Assembly: GCA_902778285.1 (NCBI GenBank)
Contig: CACYXC010000037.1
Span: 1-32,612 of the forward strand
From: Oscillospiraceae bacterium
Lineage (GTDB): Bacteria > Bacillota > Clostridia > Oscillospirales > Oscillospiraceae
Direction of reading: 5' to 3'
Length of the DNA: 32,612 nt
Of this stretch, positions 8,718 to 16,208 are shown in pieces. The first letter of the stretch is position 1. Each line of letters opens with the position of its first letter. The position numbers and the translations under genes are program-made. Below the pieces are notes generated by a model, which was not told the origin of the DNA, searched no databases, and worked only from the letters and a program-made list of their open reading frames with translations.

Positions 8718-8782
8718 AAAGCGCTCCTTATTTCTTTTGTCGGATTCGATTGATATAGTATATCACTTTTTGAGCGCTTTGA

Positions 8783-9310
8783 CTACCCCCAGAACAGGCG
8801 GCAGAGCCAGGCCGAGGAGAGAAAGCAGGCCAGATCCGCGCACAGCGCCGCCGGGATCGCCCAGCGGCTGTTTTTTACCCCCGCCGCGGAGAAGTACACC
8901 GCAGCCACGTAGAAGGTCGTCTCGCTCGAGCCGAGCATGACCGCCGCCGTCCGGCCGATCAGCGAATCCGCGCCGCAGCGCTCGATCAGGCCGGCGGCCG
9001 CGGCCATCGCGCCGCTGCCCGTCAGCGGCCGCAGCAGCAGGAGCGTCACGGTCTCCGGCGGCACGCCCAGCCGCGAGAAGAGCGGCGCGAGCAGGCGGGC
9101 GATATACGCGCTCAGCCCCGAGACGGACAGCAGCCGCAGCAGCGGGAAGAGCACCAGCAGCGGCGGCAGGATCTCCCGGCACACGCGCAGGCCCTTCCGC
9201 GCCCCCGCCGTCAGCGCGTCGAACACGTCCAGCCCCCGCAGCGCGCCCGCCAGCATCAGGCCTCCGAGCAGCAGCGCGGGCAGCAGGGCCGACAGAGCGC
9301 TCAGCGCCAC
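8783..9310 (-). CDS. spmB: Spore maturation protein B
   Basis: SpmB and its partner SpmA are membrane proteins needed for normal dehydration of the spore core. The 175-residue product is almost wholly hydrophobic, with a nucleoside-recognition (Gate) domain: RLLAPLFSRLGVPPE, RPLTGSGAMAAAAGLI and MLGSSETTFYVAAVYFSAAGV, all typical of SpmB. It starts with GTG at 9310 and overlaps the end of spmA by 10 bases, which indicates translational coupling; no strong ribosome site of its own is seen. Length matches the family. Confidence 0.93.
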   Translation of the reverse strand: MALSALSALLPALLLGGLMLAGALRGLDVFDALTAGARKGLRVCREILPPLLVLFPLLRLLSVSGLSAYIARLLAPLFSRLGVPPETVTLLLLRPLTGSGAMAAAAGLIERCGADSLIGRTAAVMLGSSETTFYVAAVYFSAAGVKNSRWAIPAALCADLACFLSSAWLCRLFWG

Positions 9311-9870
9311 AGCCTGCGCAGCAGGCCCGCCGCCAGCAGCCCCGCCGTCACCGAGAGGGCGGAGCTTATAAGCACGGCGGGCAGGATGTCAAAGGGCGCG
9401 GCCGCTCCCGCCGCGGCGCGCACGGAGGCGATCGTTACCGGCAGAAGCTGGAGCGACGCGGTGTTGAGCACCACGAAGAGGCACAGCTCGTCCGCCGCCG
9501 GCGCGCCCAGCGTCCCCATCCGCTTCACGGCGCGTATGCCCGCGGGCGTGGCGGCGTTGCCGAGGCCGAGAAGGTTCGCGCTCAGGTTCTCCGTCAGCGC
9601 GGCCATAGCCTCCCCGTCCCGGGCGGACACGGGGAACAGCCGCGCCAGCGCCGGGCGCAGCAGCTTTTCCAGCCGCGCCGCGCCGCCGAGCCGCTCGAGC
9701 AGCTCCAGCATCCCGCTCCAGAGACAGAGCGCCGGGGCCATCGACAACAGAAGGCGGATCGCCTCGCCCCCGCCGGAGAGCAGGGCTGCGCTCGCCTCCG
9801 CGGCGCGGCCCCCCGCCAGCGCCGTCAGGATCCCCGCAAGGCACAGCGCCGTCAGCATAATCGATAACAT
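9301..9870 (-). CDS. spmA: Spore maturation protein A
   Basis: The 189-residue hydrophobic protein carries the SpmA signatures: LWSGMLELLERLGG, LRPALARLFP, ENLSANLLGLGNAATPAGIRAV and ELCLFVVLNTASLQLLPVTI. It acts with SpmB in the mother-cell-derived membranes during spore maturation. The open frame extends 84 codons upstream into the abrB promoter, but the ATG at 9870 gives the normal family length and follows GTGAGG at nine bases. It is divergent from the abrB-like gene. It shows that the host sporulates, in agreement with sigG at 16.2 kb. Confidence 0.93.
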   Translation of the reverse strand: MLSIMLTALCLAGILTALAGGRAAEASAALLSGGGEAIRLLLSMAPALCLWSGMLELLERLGGAARLEKLLRPALARLFPVSARDGEAMAALTENLSANLLGLGNAATPAGIRAVKRMGTLGAPAADELCLFVVLNTASLQLLPVTIASVRAAAGAAAPFDILPAVLISSALSVTAGLLAAGLLRRLWR

Positions 9871-9907
9871 GGGAAGGAACCTCACGTGAAAAAAGTTAAA
9901 AAAATGG

Positions 9908-9935
9908 TTGCAGTCTTTGTCGGATATGGTATAAT
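9908..9935 (+). promoter_or_regulatory. Promoter of the AbrB-like gene
   Basis: TTGCAG, 16 bases, then a consensus TATAAT preceded by TGG, about 48 bases upstream of the ATG at 9983. The hairpin-like TTACATCATACGAGCGTGATT lies between the -10 and the start codon. Confidence 0.7.
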
Positions 9936-9982
9936 ACTTTACATCATACGAGCGTGATTTTTTTCGGTTGAGGAGGATAAGA

Positions 9983-10228
9983 ATGAAATCTACCGGTATC
10001 GTCCGCAAAGTCGACGAATTGGGACGTATCGTTTTGCCGATTGAGCTGCGCCGCACGATGGACATTGCGGAAAAGGATGCGTTGGAAATATATGTTGAGG
10101 GAGAGAACATTATTCTGCGCAAGTACCAGGCGGCCTGCGTGTTCTGCGGCAGCGTGAAGAACCTTGTGAGCTACAAGGGCCGCAACGTCTGCGCCGACTG
10201 CGTCGCCACGCTGCAGGACAAGCTGTGA
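9983..10228 (+). CDS. AbrB/SpoVT-family transition-state regulator
   Basis: The 81-residue protein begins MKSTGIVRKVDELGRIVLPIELRR, the swapped-hairpin DNA-binding domain of AbrB/Abh/SpoVT, followed by the dimerising IAEKDALEIYVEGENIILRKY. The C-terminal part contains two CxxC pairs (CVFC and CADC), a short zinc-ribbon-like tail seen in many clostridial AbrB homologues. It probably represses stationary-phase or sporulation genes. The frame can be opened at a TTG at 9968, but that overlaps the AGGAGG at 9971-9976; the ATG at 9983 has ideal six-base spacing. It is followed at once by a strong hairpin terminator. Confidence 0.95.
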   Translation: MKSTGIVRKVDELGRIVLPIELRRTMDIAEKDALEIYVEGENIILRKYQAACVFCGSVKNLVSYKGRNVCADCVATLQDKL

Positions 10229-10247
10229 CCCCCTTCCCCGCAACAGA

Positions 10248-10283
10248 AAAGCTCCCCGCCTCTTGTAAGAGGCGGGGAGCTTT
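10248..10283 (+). terminator. Terminator hairpin after the AbrB-like gene, left copy
   Basis: A perfect 17-bp stem, AAAGCTCCCCGCCTCTT with its complement, starting 20 bases after the stop. It is followed by TTTCTGACTG, so its T-run is cut short by repeat copy D. An identical 36-bp copy lies at 10433-10468. Confidence 0.85.
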
Positions 10284-10432
10284 CTGACTGTAGACAAACC
10301 CATACAGAACAAGTCGGACTCGCATGGGGAGAGCGCGAGAGGGGACGGTAATCCCCTTTCGCAGTACAATCTGTGCAAAAAGGAAGTTCCCATTTTTGCC
10401 GCTCAAGCTGTCGACACTTTGTCGACAGCTTG
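10284..10432 (+). repeat. Modular hairpin repeat, copy D, between two identical 36-bp terminator hairpins
   Basis: The core begins CTGACTGTAGACAAACCCAT and keeps the first stem (GCGAGAGGGGA with TCCCCTTTCGC) and the AGCTGTCGACA stem at its right end. The middle TTCG stem has lost its left arm. Both sides are bounded by the same 36-bp terminator palindrome (10248-10283 and 10433-10468) with the core starting and ending at the hairpin edges. Confidence 0.85.
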
Positions 10433-10473
10433 AAAGCTCCCCGCCTCTTGTAAGAGGCGGGGAGCTTTTTGCC
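10433..10473. terminator. Terminator hairpin, right copy (bidirectional)
   Basis: The same 17-bp stem as at 10248-10283, here followed by TTTTTG. It can end rightward transcripts from the AbrB-like gene and leftward transcripts of the lactate operon, whose last gene stops at 10485. Confidence 0.85.
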
Positions 10474-10484
10474 TGCTTTTTTGC

Positions 10485-11063
10485 TCAGATCTCGATCTTC
10501 GCGCCCATGAGTTTGGCAAACTCGCGCACGATCGCCGTGTCGCCGGGCCACGCGGGCGCCGTGACCAGATTGCGGTCGACCACCGCGTCGGTCGCGGGGA
10601 CGGGCACGAATTCGCCGCCGGCCAGGGTCACGTCGGGTCCGACCGCGGGGTAGGCCGTGGCCCTGTAACCCTTCAGGACGCCCGCCGCCGCCAGGACCTG
10701 CGGGCCGTGGCAGATGGCCGCGACCGGCTTGCCGGCCGCAAAGAACTCCCGGGCGATTTCCAGCACGCGCGCGTTGAGGCGGATGTACTCCGGGGCGCGG
10801 CCGCCCGTGATGAAGAGGCCCTCGTAGTCCCCGGTCTTCACCGCGTCAAAGTCCGCCGTCAGGGCGAAGTTGTGGCCGCGCAGCTCCGTGTAGGTCTGCT
10901 CGCCGAGGAAGTCGTGCACGGCGGTGGCGACCGTCTCGCCCGCCTTCTTGTCCGGGCAGACGGCGTCCACCTGGTAGCCCAGGACGCCCAGCGCCTGGAA
11001 CGGCACCATGGTCTCGTAGTCCTCTGTGAAATCGCCGCAGAGGAGCAGCACTTTCTTGCTCAT
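10485..11063 (-). CDS. DJ-1/PfpI family protein
   Basis: The 192-residue protein has the DJ-1/PfpI fold: [23 protein letters not shown] and the nucleophile elbow [13 protein letters not shown], whose cysteine is the reactive residue in this superfamily. Members act as glyoxalases/deglycases, proteases or redox-stress proteins, and the sequence does not decide among them. AAGGAGGG sits six bases before the ATG at 11063. It is 58 bases after etfA on the same strand with no strong terminator between, so it is likely the last gene of the lactate operon; a role in removing reactive carbonyls such as methylglyoxal would fit but is inference. Confidence 0.9.
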   Translation of the reverse strand: MSKKVLLLCGDFTEDYETMVPFQALGVLGYQVDAVCPDKKAGETVATAVHDFLGEQTYTELRGHNFALTADFDAVKTGDYEGLFITGGRAPEYIRLNARVLEIAREFFAAGKPVAAICHGPQVLAAAGVLKGYRATAYPAVGPDVTLAGGEFVPVPATDAVVDRNLVTAPAWPGDTAIVREFAKLMGAKIEI

Positions 11064-11121
11064 GATGAGCCCTCCTTTTTGAAATGGTATGATTGAGCCG
11101 GCGTCTGCCGGTGCAGTCCGT

Positions 11122-12123
11122 TTACCTGCGCGCCTGCAGCTGCGCGATCAGCTCGTCGCAGACCTCGTCCATGTCGCCCACGATGCCGTAGTCGCAGTAG
11201 TTGAAGATCTGGGCCTCGGGGTTTTTGTCGACCGCCACGAAAACATCCGCGTCCACGCCCGCGGTGTGGTTGACCGCGCCGGAGACGCCGAAGCTGAGGT
11301 AGAGCTTCGTCTTTACCATCACGCCCGACTGGCCGATCTGCAGCTTGTAGGGCAGGATGCCGCGGTCGTAGAGCGGCCGGGTGCAGCCGAGCTTGCCGCC
11401 GAGGAGCTTTGCCAGCGTCCGGTAGCGCTCGAGATGCTCGGAGTCCTTCAGGCCGTTGCCGACGCAGACGATGCAGTCGGCGTTCGCGATGTCCATCTCC
11501 GGGTCGTTTTCATCGGGGATGAAGTCGATGTGCCGGCAGCGGATGGCCTCGGGGTCGAAGCTGATCTCCTCCTCAATCTCCTCGATCTGCGCCTTTCTGC
11601 CCGTGGGGGCGTAGGGGAAGGTGCCGGGGCGGATGGTGCCGATCTGTGGGCGCAGCGCCGGCACGGTGATGACCGCCATGATCTTGCCGCCGACCGCCGG
11701 CTCGATGAACTGGATGTCACCGGTCTCGCTGTCCCAGTCCAGCTCCATCGCGTCGGAGGTGCAGCCGGTGTCCAGCTGCACGGCGAAGCGCGGCGCGAAG
11801 TCGCGCCCGTTGACGGTGCCGCCGACGAAAATGGCCGAGGGATTGTATTTGCGGGAGAGCACGGTGAAGGCGTTGGCCCAGGCGTCGGTGTTGAAATACG
11901 CATAGCCGCTGCCGTGTACGCGGATCAGCCCGTCGACGCCGCAGTCCTTCACCTTCTCCTCTTCTGCCCCGGGGAGCCTGTCGAGGATGACGGCATAGAG
12001 CCGGTCTCCGGTCCGGTCGCAGAGCTTCCGCAGCTCGCAGCAGAGCTCCAGGCCGACGGGCGCGGCCGTCTTTCCGTCGTGCTCGATATAGACCCACATG
12101 TTCCTGTAATCGGATTTCTGCAT
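11122..12123 (-). CDS. etfA: Electron transfer flavoprotein subunit alpha of the lactate dehydrogenase complex
   Basis: EtfA binds FAD and passes electrons between EtfB and its partner dehydrogenase. The 333-residue product has the N-terminal ETF fold ([37 protein letters not shown]) and the C-terminal FAD-binding domain ([57 protein letters not shown]). The ferredoxin-like [4Fe-4S] N-terminal extension present in some bifurcating LctC proteins is absent. The frame opens at GTG 12132, inside the AAGGAGGTG site; the ATG at 12123 is preferred (eight-base spacing). Order etfB-etfA behind lctD equals the lctBCD unit of Acetobacterium woodii, apart from gene order. Confidence 0.95.
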   Translation of the reverse strand: MQKSDYRNMWVYIEHDGKTAAPVGLELCCELRKLCDRTGDRLYAVILDRLPGAEEEKVKDCGVDGLIRVHGSGYAYFNTDAWANAFTVLSRKYNPSAIFVGGTVNGRDFAPRFAVQLDTGCTSDAMELDWDSETGDIQFIEPAVGGKIMAVITVPALRPQIGTIRPGTFPYAPTGRKAQIEEIEEEISFDPEAIRCRHIDFIPDENDPEMDIANADCIVCVGNGLKDSEHLERYRTLAKLLGGKLGCTRPLYDRGILPYKLQIGQSGVMVKTKLYLSFGVSGAVNHTAGVDADVFVAVDKNPEAQIFNYCDYGIVGDMDEVCDELIAQLQARR

Positions 12124-12136
12124 GGCCCCCACCTCC

Positions 12137-12931
12137 TTAAAGCGCGCCTTTTTCCGCCAGCAGCTCCAGAAGCCTGCCGACGTCCGACCGGGCGCTGCCA
12201 GTGCGGATGATCTGCCCGGGCTCGGGCAGCTCGGGCGGGTAGATCTTCGGCACGATGGTGCCGGAGCCGGGCACGCCGATCTTCTGCAGGTCGAGGCCCT
12301 CGATTTCGTTTTCCGTGTAGACGGTGATCTCCGCCTTCTTCGCGGCGAGATAGGCCTCCAGGTTCGGCAGCCGCCCGAAGAACCTGTCCTTCTCGACGGT
12401 GATCAGGCAGGGCAGCGTCGCCTCGACGATCTCTCTGCCGGTCTCCAGCGCGCGGGTGGCCCGGATCTTCCCGTCCCCGACCGCGTCGACGCTCAGGCAG
12501 CAGGAGATCTGCGCGGCGTCGAAGCGCTCGGCCAGCTGCGAGGCCATCTGGCCCGTCGCGCCGTCCATCGACTCCTTGCCGCAGAAAATGAGGTCGAATT
12601 TCCCCCGCATCGCGGCCGCCATGACGATGGAATAGCTGGTGGAGAGCGTGTCGGCCCCGCCGAAGGGGCGGCCGCTGATCAGCACCGCCTCGTCCCCGCC
12701 GACGGCCAGGCACTCGCGCAGGGTGCTCTCGGCCATGGGCGGCCCCATGGTGATCAGCGTGATTTTGCCGCCGTAGCGCTCCTTGACCTGCACGGCCGCC
12801 TCCAGCGCGTTCAGGTCCAGGGGGTTGGTGAGCGTCGGCACGCCGGCGCGGACCAGATTGCCGGTCTCCGGGTCCATCTTCACGAGGTCGATATCCGGGA
12901 TCTGCTTGACGCAGACAAGTATGTTCAGCAT
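12137..12931 (-). CDS. etfB: Electron transfer flavoprotein subunit beta of the lactate dehydrogenase complex
   Basis: The 264-residue protein starts MLNILVCVKQIPD, the canonical EtfB opening, and carries NPLDLNALEAAVQVKE and IFCGKESMDGATGQMASQLAERF, the segment that binds the second flavin or AMP. In electron-confurcating systems this flavin accepts electrons from NADH/ferredoxin reactions, so lactate oxidation by NAD+ can be driven by reduced ferredoxin. GGGGAGG is seven bases before the ATG. It lies 14 bases after lctD and 13 bases before etfA, clearly one operon. Confidence 0.95.
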   Translation of the reverse strand: MLNILVCVKQIPDIDLVKMDPETGNLVRAGVPTLTNPLDLNALEAAVQVKERYGGKITLITMGPPMAESTLRECLAVGGDEAVLISGRPFGGADTLSTSYSIVMAAAMRGKFDLIFCGKESMDGATGQMASQLAERFDAAQISCCLSVDAVGDGKIRATRALETGREIVEATLPCLITVEKDRFFGRLPNLEAYLAAKKAEITVYTENEIEGLDLQKIGVPGSGTIVPKIYPPELPEPGQIIRTGSARSDVGRLLELLAEKGAL

Positions 12932-12945
12932 GGCTTAGCCTCCCC

Positions 12946-14382
12946 TCATGCTCTCTCGGCCAGCGTGCTGTCGCAGACCTTGCCGGGATTGAGGATGCCG
13001 TCGGGATCGAAGACCGCCTTGATCTGCCGCATCAGCTCGAACACATCCTCGCCCACGGACTCGCGCAGGTAGACCATTTTCGCGTGGCCGATGGAGTGCT
13101 CGCCGGAGACCTGCCCCTCCAGCTCGGCGCACTTGGTATAGGCCCTGTCCATGATGATCTTGACCCGGCGCTTGAACTCTTCCTCCTCCAGCTCGTTGGA
13201 GCAGCAGTAGATATGCAGGTTGCCGTCGCCCGCGTGGCCGAAGTTGCGGATGCGGATGCCGAGCTCGTCGCCCAGGGCGCGGATGTAGATCAGGAAGGCC
13301 GGGATCTTGTCCACCGGCACCACCACGTCCATCTCGTCGATGAGCTTCGTGTCGGCCTCGATGGCGGTGAGGAAGCTCGAACGCGCCGCCCAGGCGGATT
13401 TCTTGTTGGAGGAGGTCGCGACCACCAGCACGTCCAGCGCGTCGGCCTCCTTCGCGATCTCGCCGAGCTTGATCATCTTCTGGTCCAGCTCGTCCTCGTC
13501 GTAGCCGGTGAAGGTGACGAGCACCGAGGCCCCCACGTCCTCATTGCGCACGCGCTCCGGGAAGATGGGGTTGCCGGTAAAGGCGGCCGAGGAGGTCACG
13601 ATGTCCGCGTCCATGAACTCGATGGACTGGGGGTCGAGATTGGCCAGCTTGATCTTCGGCACGGAGCGGATGCAGGACTCGACGTCCCGGAAGGGGACCA
13701 GACAGGACACGTCGCAGATGGGGCTCGGGATGAGCTTCAGGGTCATCTCCGTGATGATGCCGAGCGTACCCTCCGAGCCGATCATCAGGTGCAGCAGGCT
13801 GTAGCCGGAGCTGGTCTTGCAGACGGATTTGCCCAGCTCGATGATCCGCCCGTCGGCCAGCACCACCGTCAGCGCCAGCACGTAGTCGCGGGTGACGCCG
13901 TACTTGACCGCGCGCATGCCGCCGGCGTTGGTGGAGATGTTGCCGCCCACGGTGGCGGTCTTCTCGCCGGGGTCGGGCGGGTACATCAGGCCGCGGCTCT
14001 GCGCGTCCGCCGCCAGATCCTTCAGCAGCACGCCCGGCTGCAGGCGCACGACAAGGTTGTCCATGTCGTACTCGAGGATTTTGTTCATGCGCCGGGTGCA
14101 GAGCACCAGCCCGCCCGCCAGCGGCACGCAGCCGCCGACGAGGCCCGTGCCCGCGCCGCGGCAGGTGACGGGGATTTTGTTGGCCGCGCAGATCTTCATG
14201 ACCGCGGAGACCTCCTCCGTGGTCTCTGCATCCACCGCCGCCTCGGGCATGTATTTGCCGTAGATCGGCATCTCGTCGTGGGAGTAGTTCGGGTCGACCT
14301 CGCCCCCGACGTAGAACCGCTTCCCGACGACCGCGCGAAGCTGCTCTGCGATCTCGGGCGTGATCTTGCTGTAGGCTGCCAT
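12946..14382 (-). CDS. lctD: FAD-dependent D-lactate dehydrogenase (LctD/GlcD type)
   Basis: The 478-residue protein belongs to the vanillyl-alcohol oxidase flavoprotein family. Visible are the PCMH FAD-binding domain (PVTCRGAGTGLVGGCVPLAGG, YPPDPGEKTATVGGNISTNAGG, IGSEGTLGIITEMTLKL) and the C-terminal oxidase domain with FGHAGDGNLHIYC and the GEHSIGHAK motif. Alone this family includes glycolate oxidase GlcD, but direct linkage to etfB-etfA and to a lactate racemase makes Etf-coupled D-lactate oxidation to pyruvate much the best call. Its ATG is four bases from the larA stop, and its AGGAGG is encoded by the last larA codons, so the two are translationally coupled. Cytosolic; no signal peptide. 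Confidence 0.93.
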   Translation of the reverse strand: MAAYSKITPEIAEQLRAVVGKRFYVGGEVDPNYSHDEMPIYGKYMPEAAVDAETTEEVSAVMKICAANKIPVTCRGAGTGLVGGCVPLAGGLVLCTRRMNKILEYDMDNLVVRLQPGVLLKDLAADAQSRGLMYPPDPGEKTATVGGNISTNAGGMRAVKYGVTRDYVLALTVVLADGRIIELGKSVCKTSSGYSLLHLMIGSEGTLGIITEMTLKLIPSPICDVSCLVPFRDVESCIRSVPKIKLANLDPQSIEFMDADIVTSSAAFTGNPIFPERVRNEDVGASVLVTFTGYDEDELDQKMIKLGEIAKEADALDVLVVATSSNKKSAWAARSSFLTAIEADTKLIDEMDVVVPVDKIPAFLIYIRALGDELGIRIRNFGHAGDGNLHIYCCSNELEEEEFKRRVKIIMDRAYTKCAELEGQVSGEHSIGHAKMVYLRESVGEDVFELMRQIKAVFDPDGILNPGKVCDSTLAERA

Positions 14383-14386
14383 GGCA

Positions 14387-15655
14387 TCACCCTCCTTTTT
14401 CTTCTCTTACGATGACCGAGATCCCGTTGGGGATCACGGTCACAGATTCCTTGCCCATGGCCCGCGCCATGGCCAGCGCCTCCTGAAGCGAGGGGGCGTA
14501 GCGCATCTTCATCTCCTCGACCATGGTTTTCAGGGCCGGGCGCGTGACCACGATCACCGTGTGCTTTTTCAGGATGCGCGCCAGGATCTGGCTCTCCCAC
14601 TGGTCGGCGATGGTCTCCTCCTGCGGGGTCGCCATGAACTGCGCGTACAGCGCCTGCGCGCTCTCGCAGTCCCGCAGAGACTCGTAGAAGGCCTGCCCGC
14701 CGTGGCCGTCGGCGCACTCGGCGCACTCGATGATCACGCCGCCGGGATTGCAGCTCGCCTCCGCGGCGGTCATGCTCTTGACGCACTGGTAGAGGTTCTG
14801 ATCCAGCGGCGCGCCGCCGTTGGAGGTGATCACGACGTCGGCATATACGGGGCTGACCTTTGCGTAGCCGAGCAGGAAATCGCAGCCCGCCCGGTGCGCG
14901 GTGACGGGGTTGCCGGCGAAGGCGGCGACCGTCCTCTTGTCCTCGTCGATGACGACGTTGACGATGTAGGCGAGCTTCGCAAGCTTTGCGGCGGCCAGCA
15001 TGTCCTCGTGCATGGGGTTGCCGTCGAGGACGCCGGTGCGGGCGTATTCGCTGTCGATGAAGCGGCTGCAGTGGTTGCCCATGACCGTGACCTGATCGCA
15101 GACGCCCGGCAGCACGCTCTTGCGCCCGCCGGAAAAGCCCGCGAAGAAGTGCGGCTCGATAAAGCCCTCGGCGATCAGCAGCTCCGCCTCCGCGGCGCTG
15201 CGGTCGATCACGCAGGGCGCGCCGGAGGGCAGCACGCCGATCTGCACGTTGGCCTCTCTGTCCCGGCAGTCGTGGATGACGATGCGCGACTGCTCATAGA
15301 TCTCGTCGCCGAGCTTTGCGCGCAGCTCCTCCTCGCCGCTGGGACGGTGGAAGCCGGTGGCGACCAGCAGCGTGATGTCGATCTCCGGGCTGCCCTCACG
15401 CAGCTCGCGGAACATATTCGGCAGGATGTCCCGGCTCGGGACCGGGCGCGTGTGGTCGGAGATGATGATGACGCAGTTTTTCTTCCCGCGGGCAAGCTCT
15501 GACAGCCGGGGGCTGTCGATGGGCTTTTCCATCGCCGCTCTGACGATGGCAAGGCCCTCGCCCCCGGCCTTCAGCTCCCCGATCCGGGAAGTCAGGACCG
15601 CGGCGCCGCCCTCTTCAAACGCCAGGCTGGTTTTTCCGTACGGGATCTTGAGCAT
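14387..15655 (-). CDS. larA: Nickel-pincer lactate racemase LarA
   Basis: LarA interconverts L- and D-lactate with a nickel-pincer nucleotide covalently bound to a lysine. In the 422-residue product SDHTRP (residues 66-71) is the nucleotide-binding motif. His103, His169, Lys179 and His195 occur with exactly the spacing of His108, His174, Lys184 and His200 of Lactiplantibacillus plantarum LarA, so all catalytic ligands are present. The start at 15655 (MLKIPYGK) is chosen over the longer frame from 15700, which begins inside a structured leader. It feeds D-lactate to LctD, so the operon can use both isomers. The cofactor-making genes larB, larC and larE are not in the window, and neither is a lactate permease. 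Confidence 0.93.
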   Translation of the reverse strand: MLKIPYGKTSLAFEEGGAAVLTSRIGELKAGGEGLAIVRAAMEKPIDSPRLSELARGKKNCVIIISDHTRPVPSRDILPNMFRELREGSPEIDITLLVATGFHRPSGEEELRAKLGDEIYEQSRIVIHDCRDREANVQIGVLPSGAPCVIDRSAAEAELLIAEGFIEPHFFAGFSGGRKSVLPGVCDQVTVMGNHCSRFIDSEYARTGVLDGNPMHEDMLAAAKLAKLAYIVNVVIDEDKRTVAAFAGNPVTAHRAGCDFLLGYAKVSPVYADVVITSNGGAPLDQNLYQCVKSMTAAEASCNPGGVIIECAECADGHGGQAFYESLRDCESAQALYAQFMATPQEETIADQWESQILARILKKHTVIVVTRPALKTMVEEMKMRYAPSLQEALAMARAMGKESVTVIPNGISVIVREEKGG

Positions 15656-15667
15656 ATGCCTTCCCCT

Positions 15668-15673
15668 CTCCTT
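15668..15673 (-). promoter_or_regulatory. Ribosome binding site of larA, abutting a closing stem
   Basis: AAGGAG is followed by GGGGAAGG closer to the ATG at 15655. The first base of the 17-bp closing inverted repeat of the leader (15674) is immediately adjacent, so folding of the leader could affect access to this site. Confidence 0.6.
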
Positions 15674-15877
15674 ATAATGATTATCGGATAGCGAAATCAA
15701 TCGAATCTTTGATTGATTTCGCTGCCAAACTTGTTGTTTGGCAGCGAATGATTCTATGAATCATTCGCCCGATGCTCATTGCAATGAATATATGGCAAAA
15801 CAGCGCTGCTGTTTTGCTGCGCCGCAAAGCGGCGCGGCGAAAAGCTTTTTGGCTTTTCGCCATCCTATAGTCATTAT
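15674..15877 (-). repeat. Array of end-to-end hairpins enclosed by a 17-bp inverted repeat, in the lar operon leader
   Basis: The ends 15674-15690 and 15861-15877 are inverted repeats (14 of 17 match; ATAATGA...GGAT). Inside are, with almost no spacer: a 12-bp stem (15691-15722), a 10-bp stem (15721-15745), a 10-bp stem (15744-15768), the small palindrome TCATTGCAATGA (15776-15787), a 10-bp stem (15795-15817), a 7-bp GC stem (15819-15835) and a 10-bp stem (15836-15861). All stems are perfect with loops of 3-8 bases. The stems differ in sequence, so this is not one repeat copied. It may be a MITE-like insertion or a structured 5' leader. Confidence 0.85.
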
Positions 15878-15888
15878 GTTCTGCGTTC

Positions 15889-15917
15889 AGAATAGCATAT
15901 CGCCCTGCCATTATCAA
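15889..15917 (-). promoter_or_regulatory. Predicted promoter of the lar-lct operon
   Basis: On the minus strand TTGATA, 17 bases, TATTCT, with the start of transcription expected near 15882. This would put the whole hairpin array (15674-15877) into the transcribed leader of about 225 nt. Confidence 0.6.
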
Positions 15918-15986
15918 CCAAAATCTTGCCCGCGCGTTTTCCGAATTTGTAAAATTTGCCGAGGGCCTGTCGAAAGGCCGCACAAA

Positions 15987-16012
15987 AAACCGCGGGGCGG
16001 AGGCCCTGCGGT
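15987..16012. repeat. Diverged terminator-like hairpin, left side of repeat remnant E
   Basis: AACCGCGGGG...CCCTGCGGTT forms an imperfect hairpin. Its arms match those of the hairpin at 16167-16194 (AAACCGCAGG/CCTGCGGTTT), so the stretch between them looks like another locus where a repeat sits between two versions of one local hairpin. Confidence 0.5.
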
Positions 16013-16052
16013 TTCAATGTGCAGACAATGCCTGCGCTATCACCAACACTAC

Positions 16053-16142
16053 TGTCATTCTGAGGAACGGAGTGACGAAGAATCTCTTTTTCCTCGCAGA
16101 CAACTGAGCTTTCCGAGATTCTTCGCTTCGCTCAGAATGACA
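16053..16142. repeat. TGTCATTCTGAG inverted-repeat element
   Basis: TGTCATTCTGAGGAACGGAG...GAAGAATCTC is followed about 30 bases later by GAGATTCTTCGCTTCGCTCAGAATGACA. The arms pair over most of about 28 bases. This palindrome type is widespread in intergenic DNA of gut anaerobes; here it fills the middle of repeat remnant E. Confidence 0.75.
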
Positions 16143-16150
16143 AAAACGGG

Positions 16151-16166
16151 GGTTGTCTACAGTCTG
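16151..16166 (-). repeat. Reversed head of the modular hairpin repeat (remnant E)
   Basis: GGTTGTCTACAGTCTG is the exact reverse complement of CAGACTGTAGACAACC, the head shared by copies A, C and D apart from one A. It abuts a hairpin, as the other copies do, but the rest of the core has been lost. Confidence 0.65.
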
Positions 16167-16194
16167 AAACCGCAGGACGGCAGTCCTGCGGTTT
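16167..16194. terminator. Hairpin after sigG
   Basis: AAACCGCAGGAC-GGCA-GTCCTGCGGTTT, a perfect 12-bp stem, 15 bases after the sigG stop. It can act as a terminator for sigG, with a short T-run on the minus strand. Confidence 0.75.
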
Positions 16195-16208
16195 TCCCTG
16201 GCCCGTGT

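Noticed and set aside
7290-8753. A 487-codon plus-strand frame across repeats and the yitT-like gene
   Set aside because: Its first third is palindromic repeat DNA and the rest is antisense to a clear membrane protein gene.
11089-15502. Long plus-strand frames opposite to the lactate operon
   Set aside because: Each is the antisense shadow of larA, lctD, etfB or etfA; the leftward genes have full domains and ribosome sites.
15674-15877. CRISPR array as an explanation for the hairpin series
   Set aside because: The units have different sequences and lengths and there are no constant repeats with unique spacers; no cas genes are nearby.
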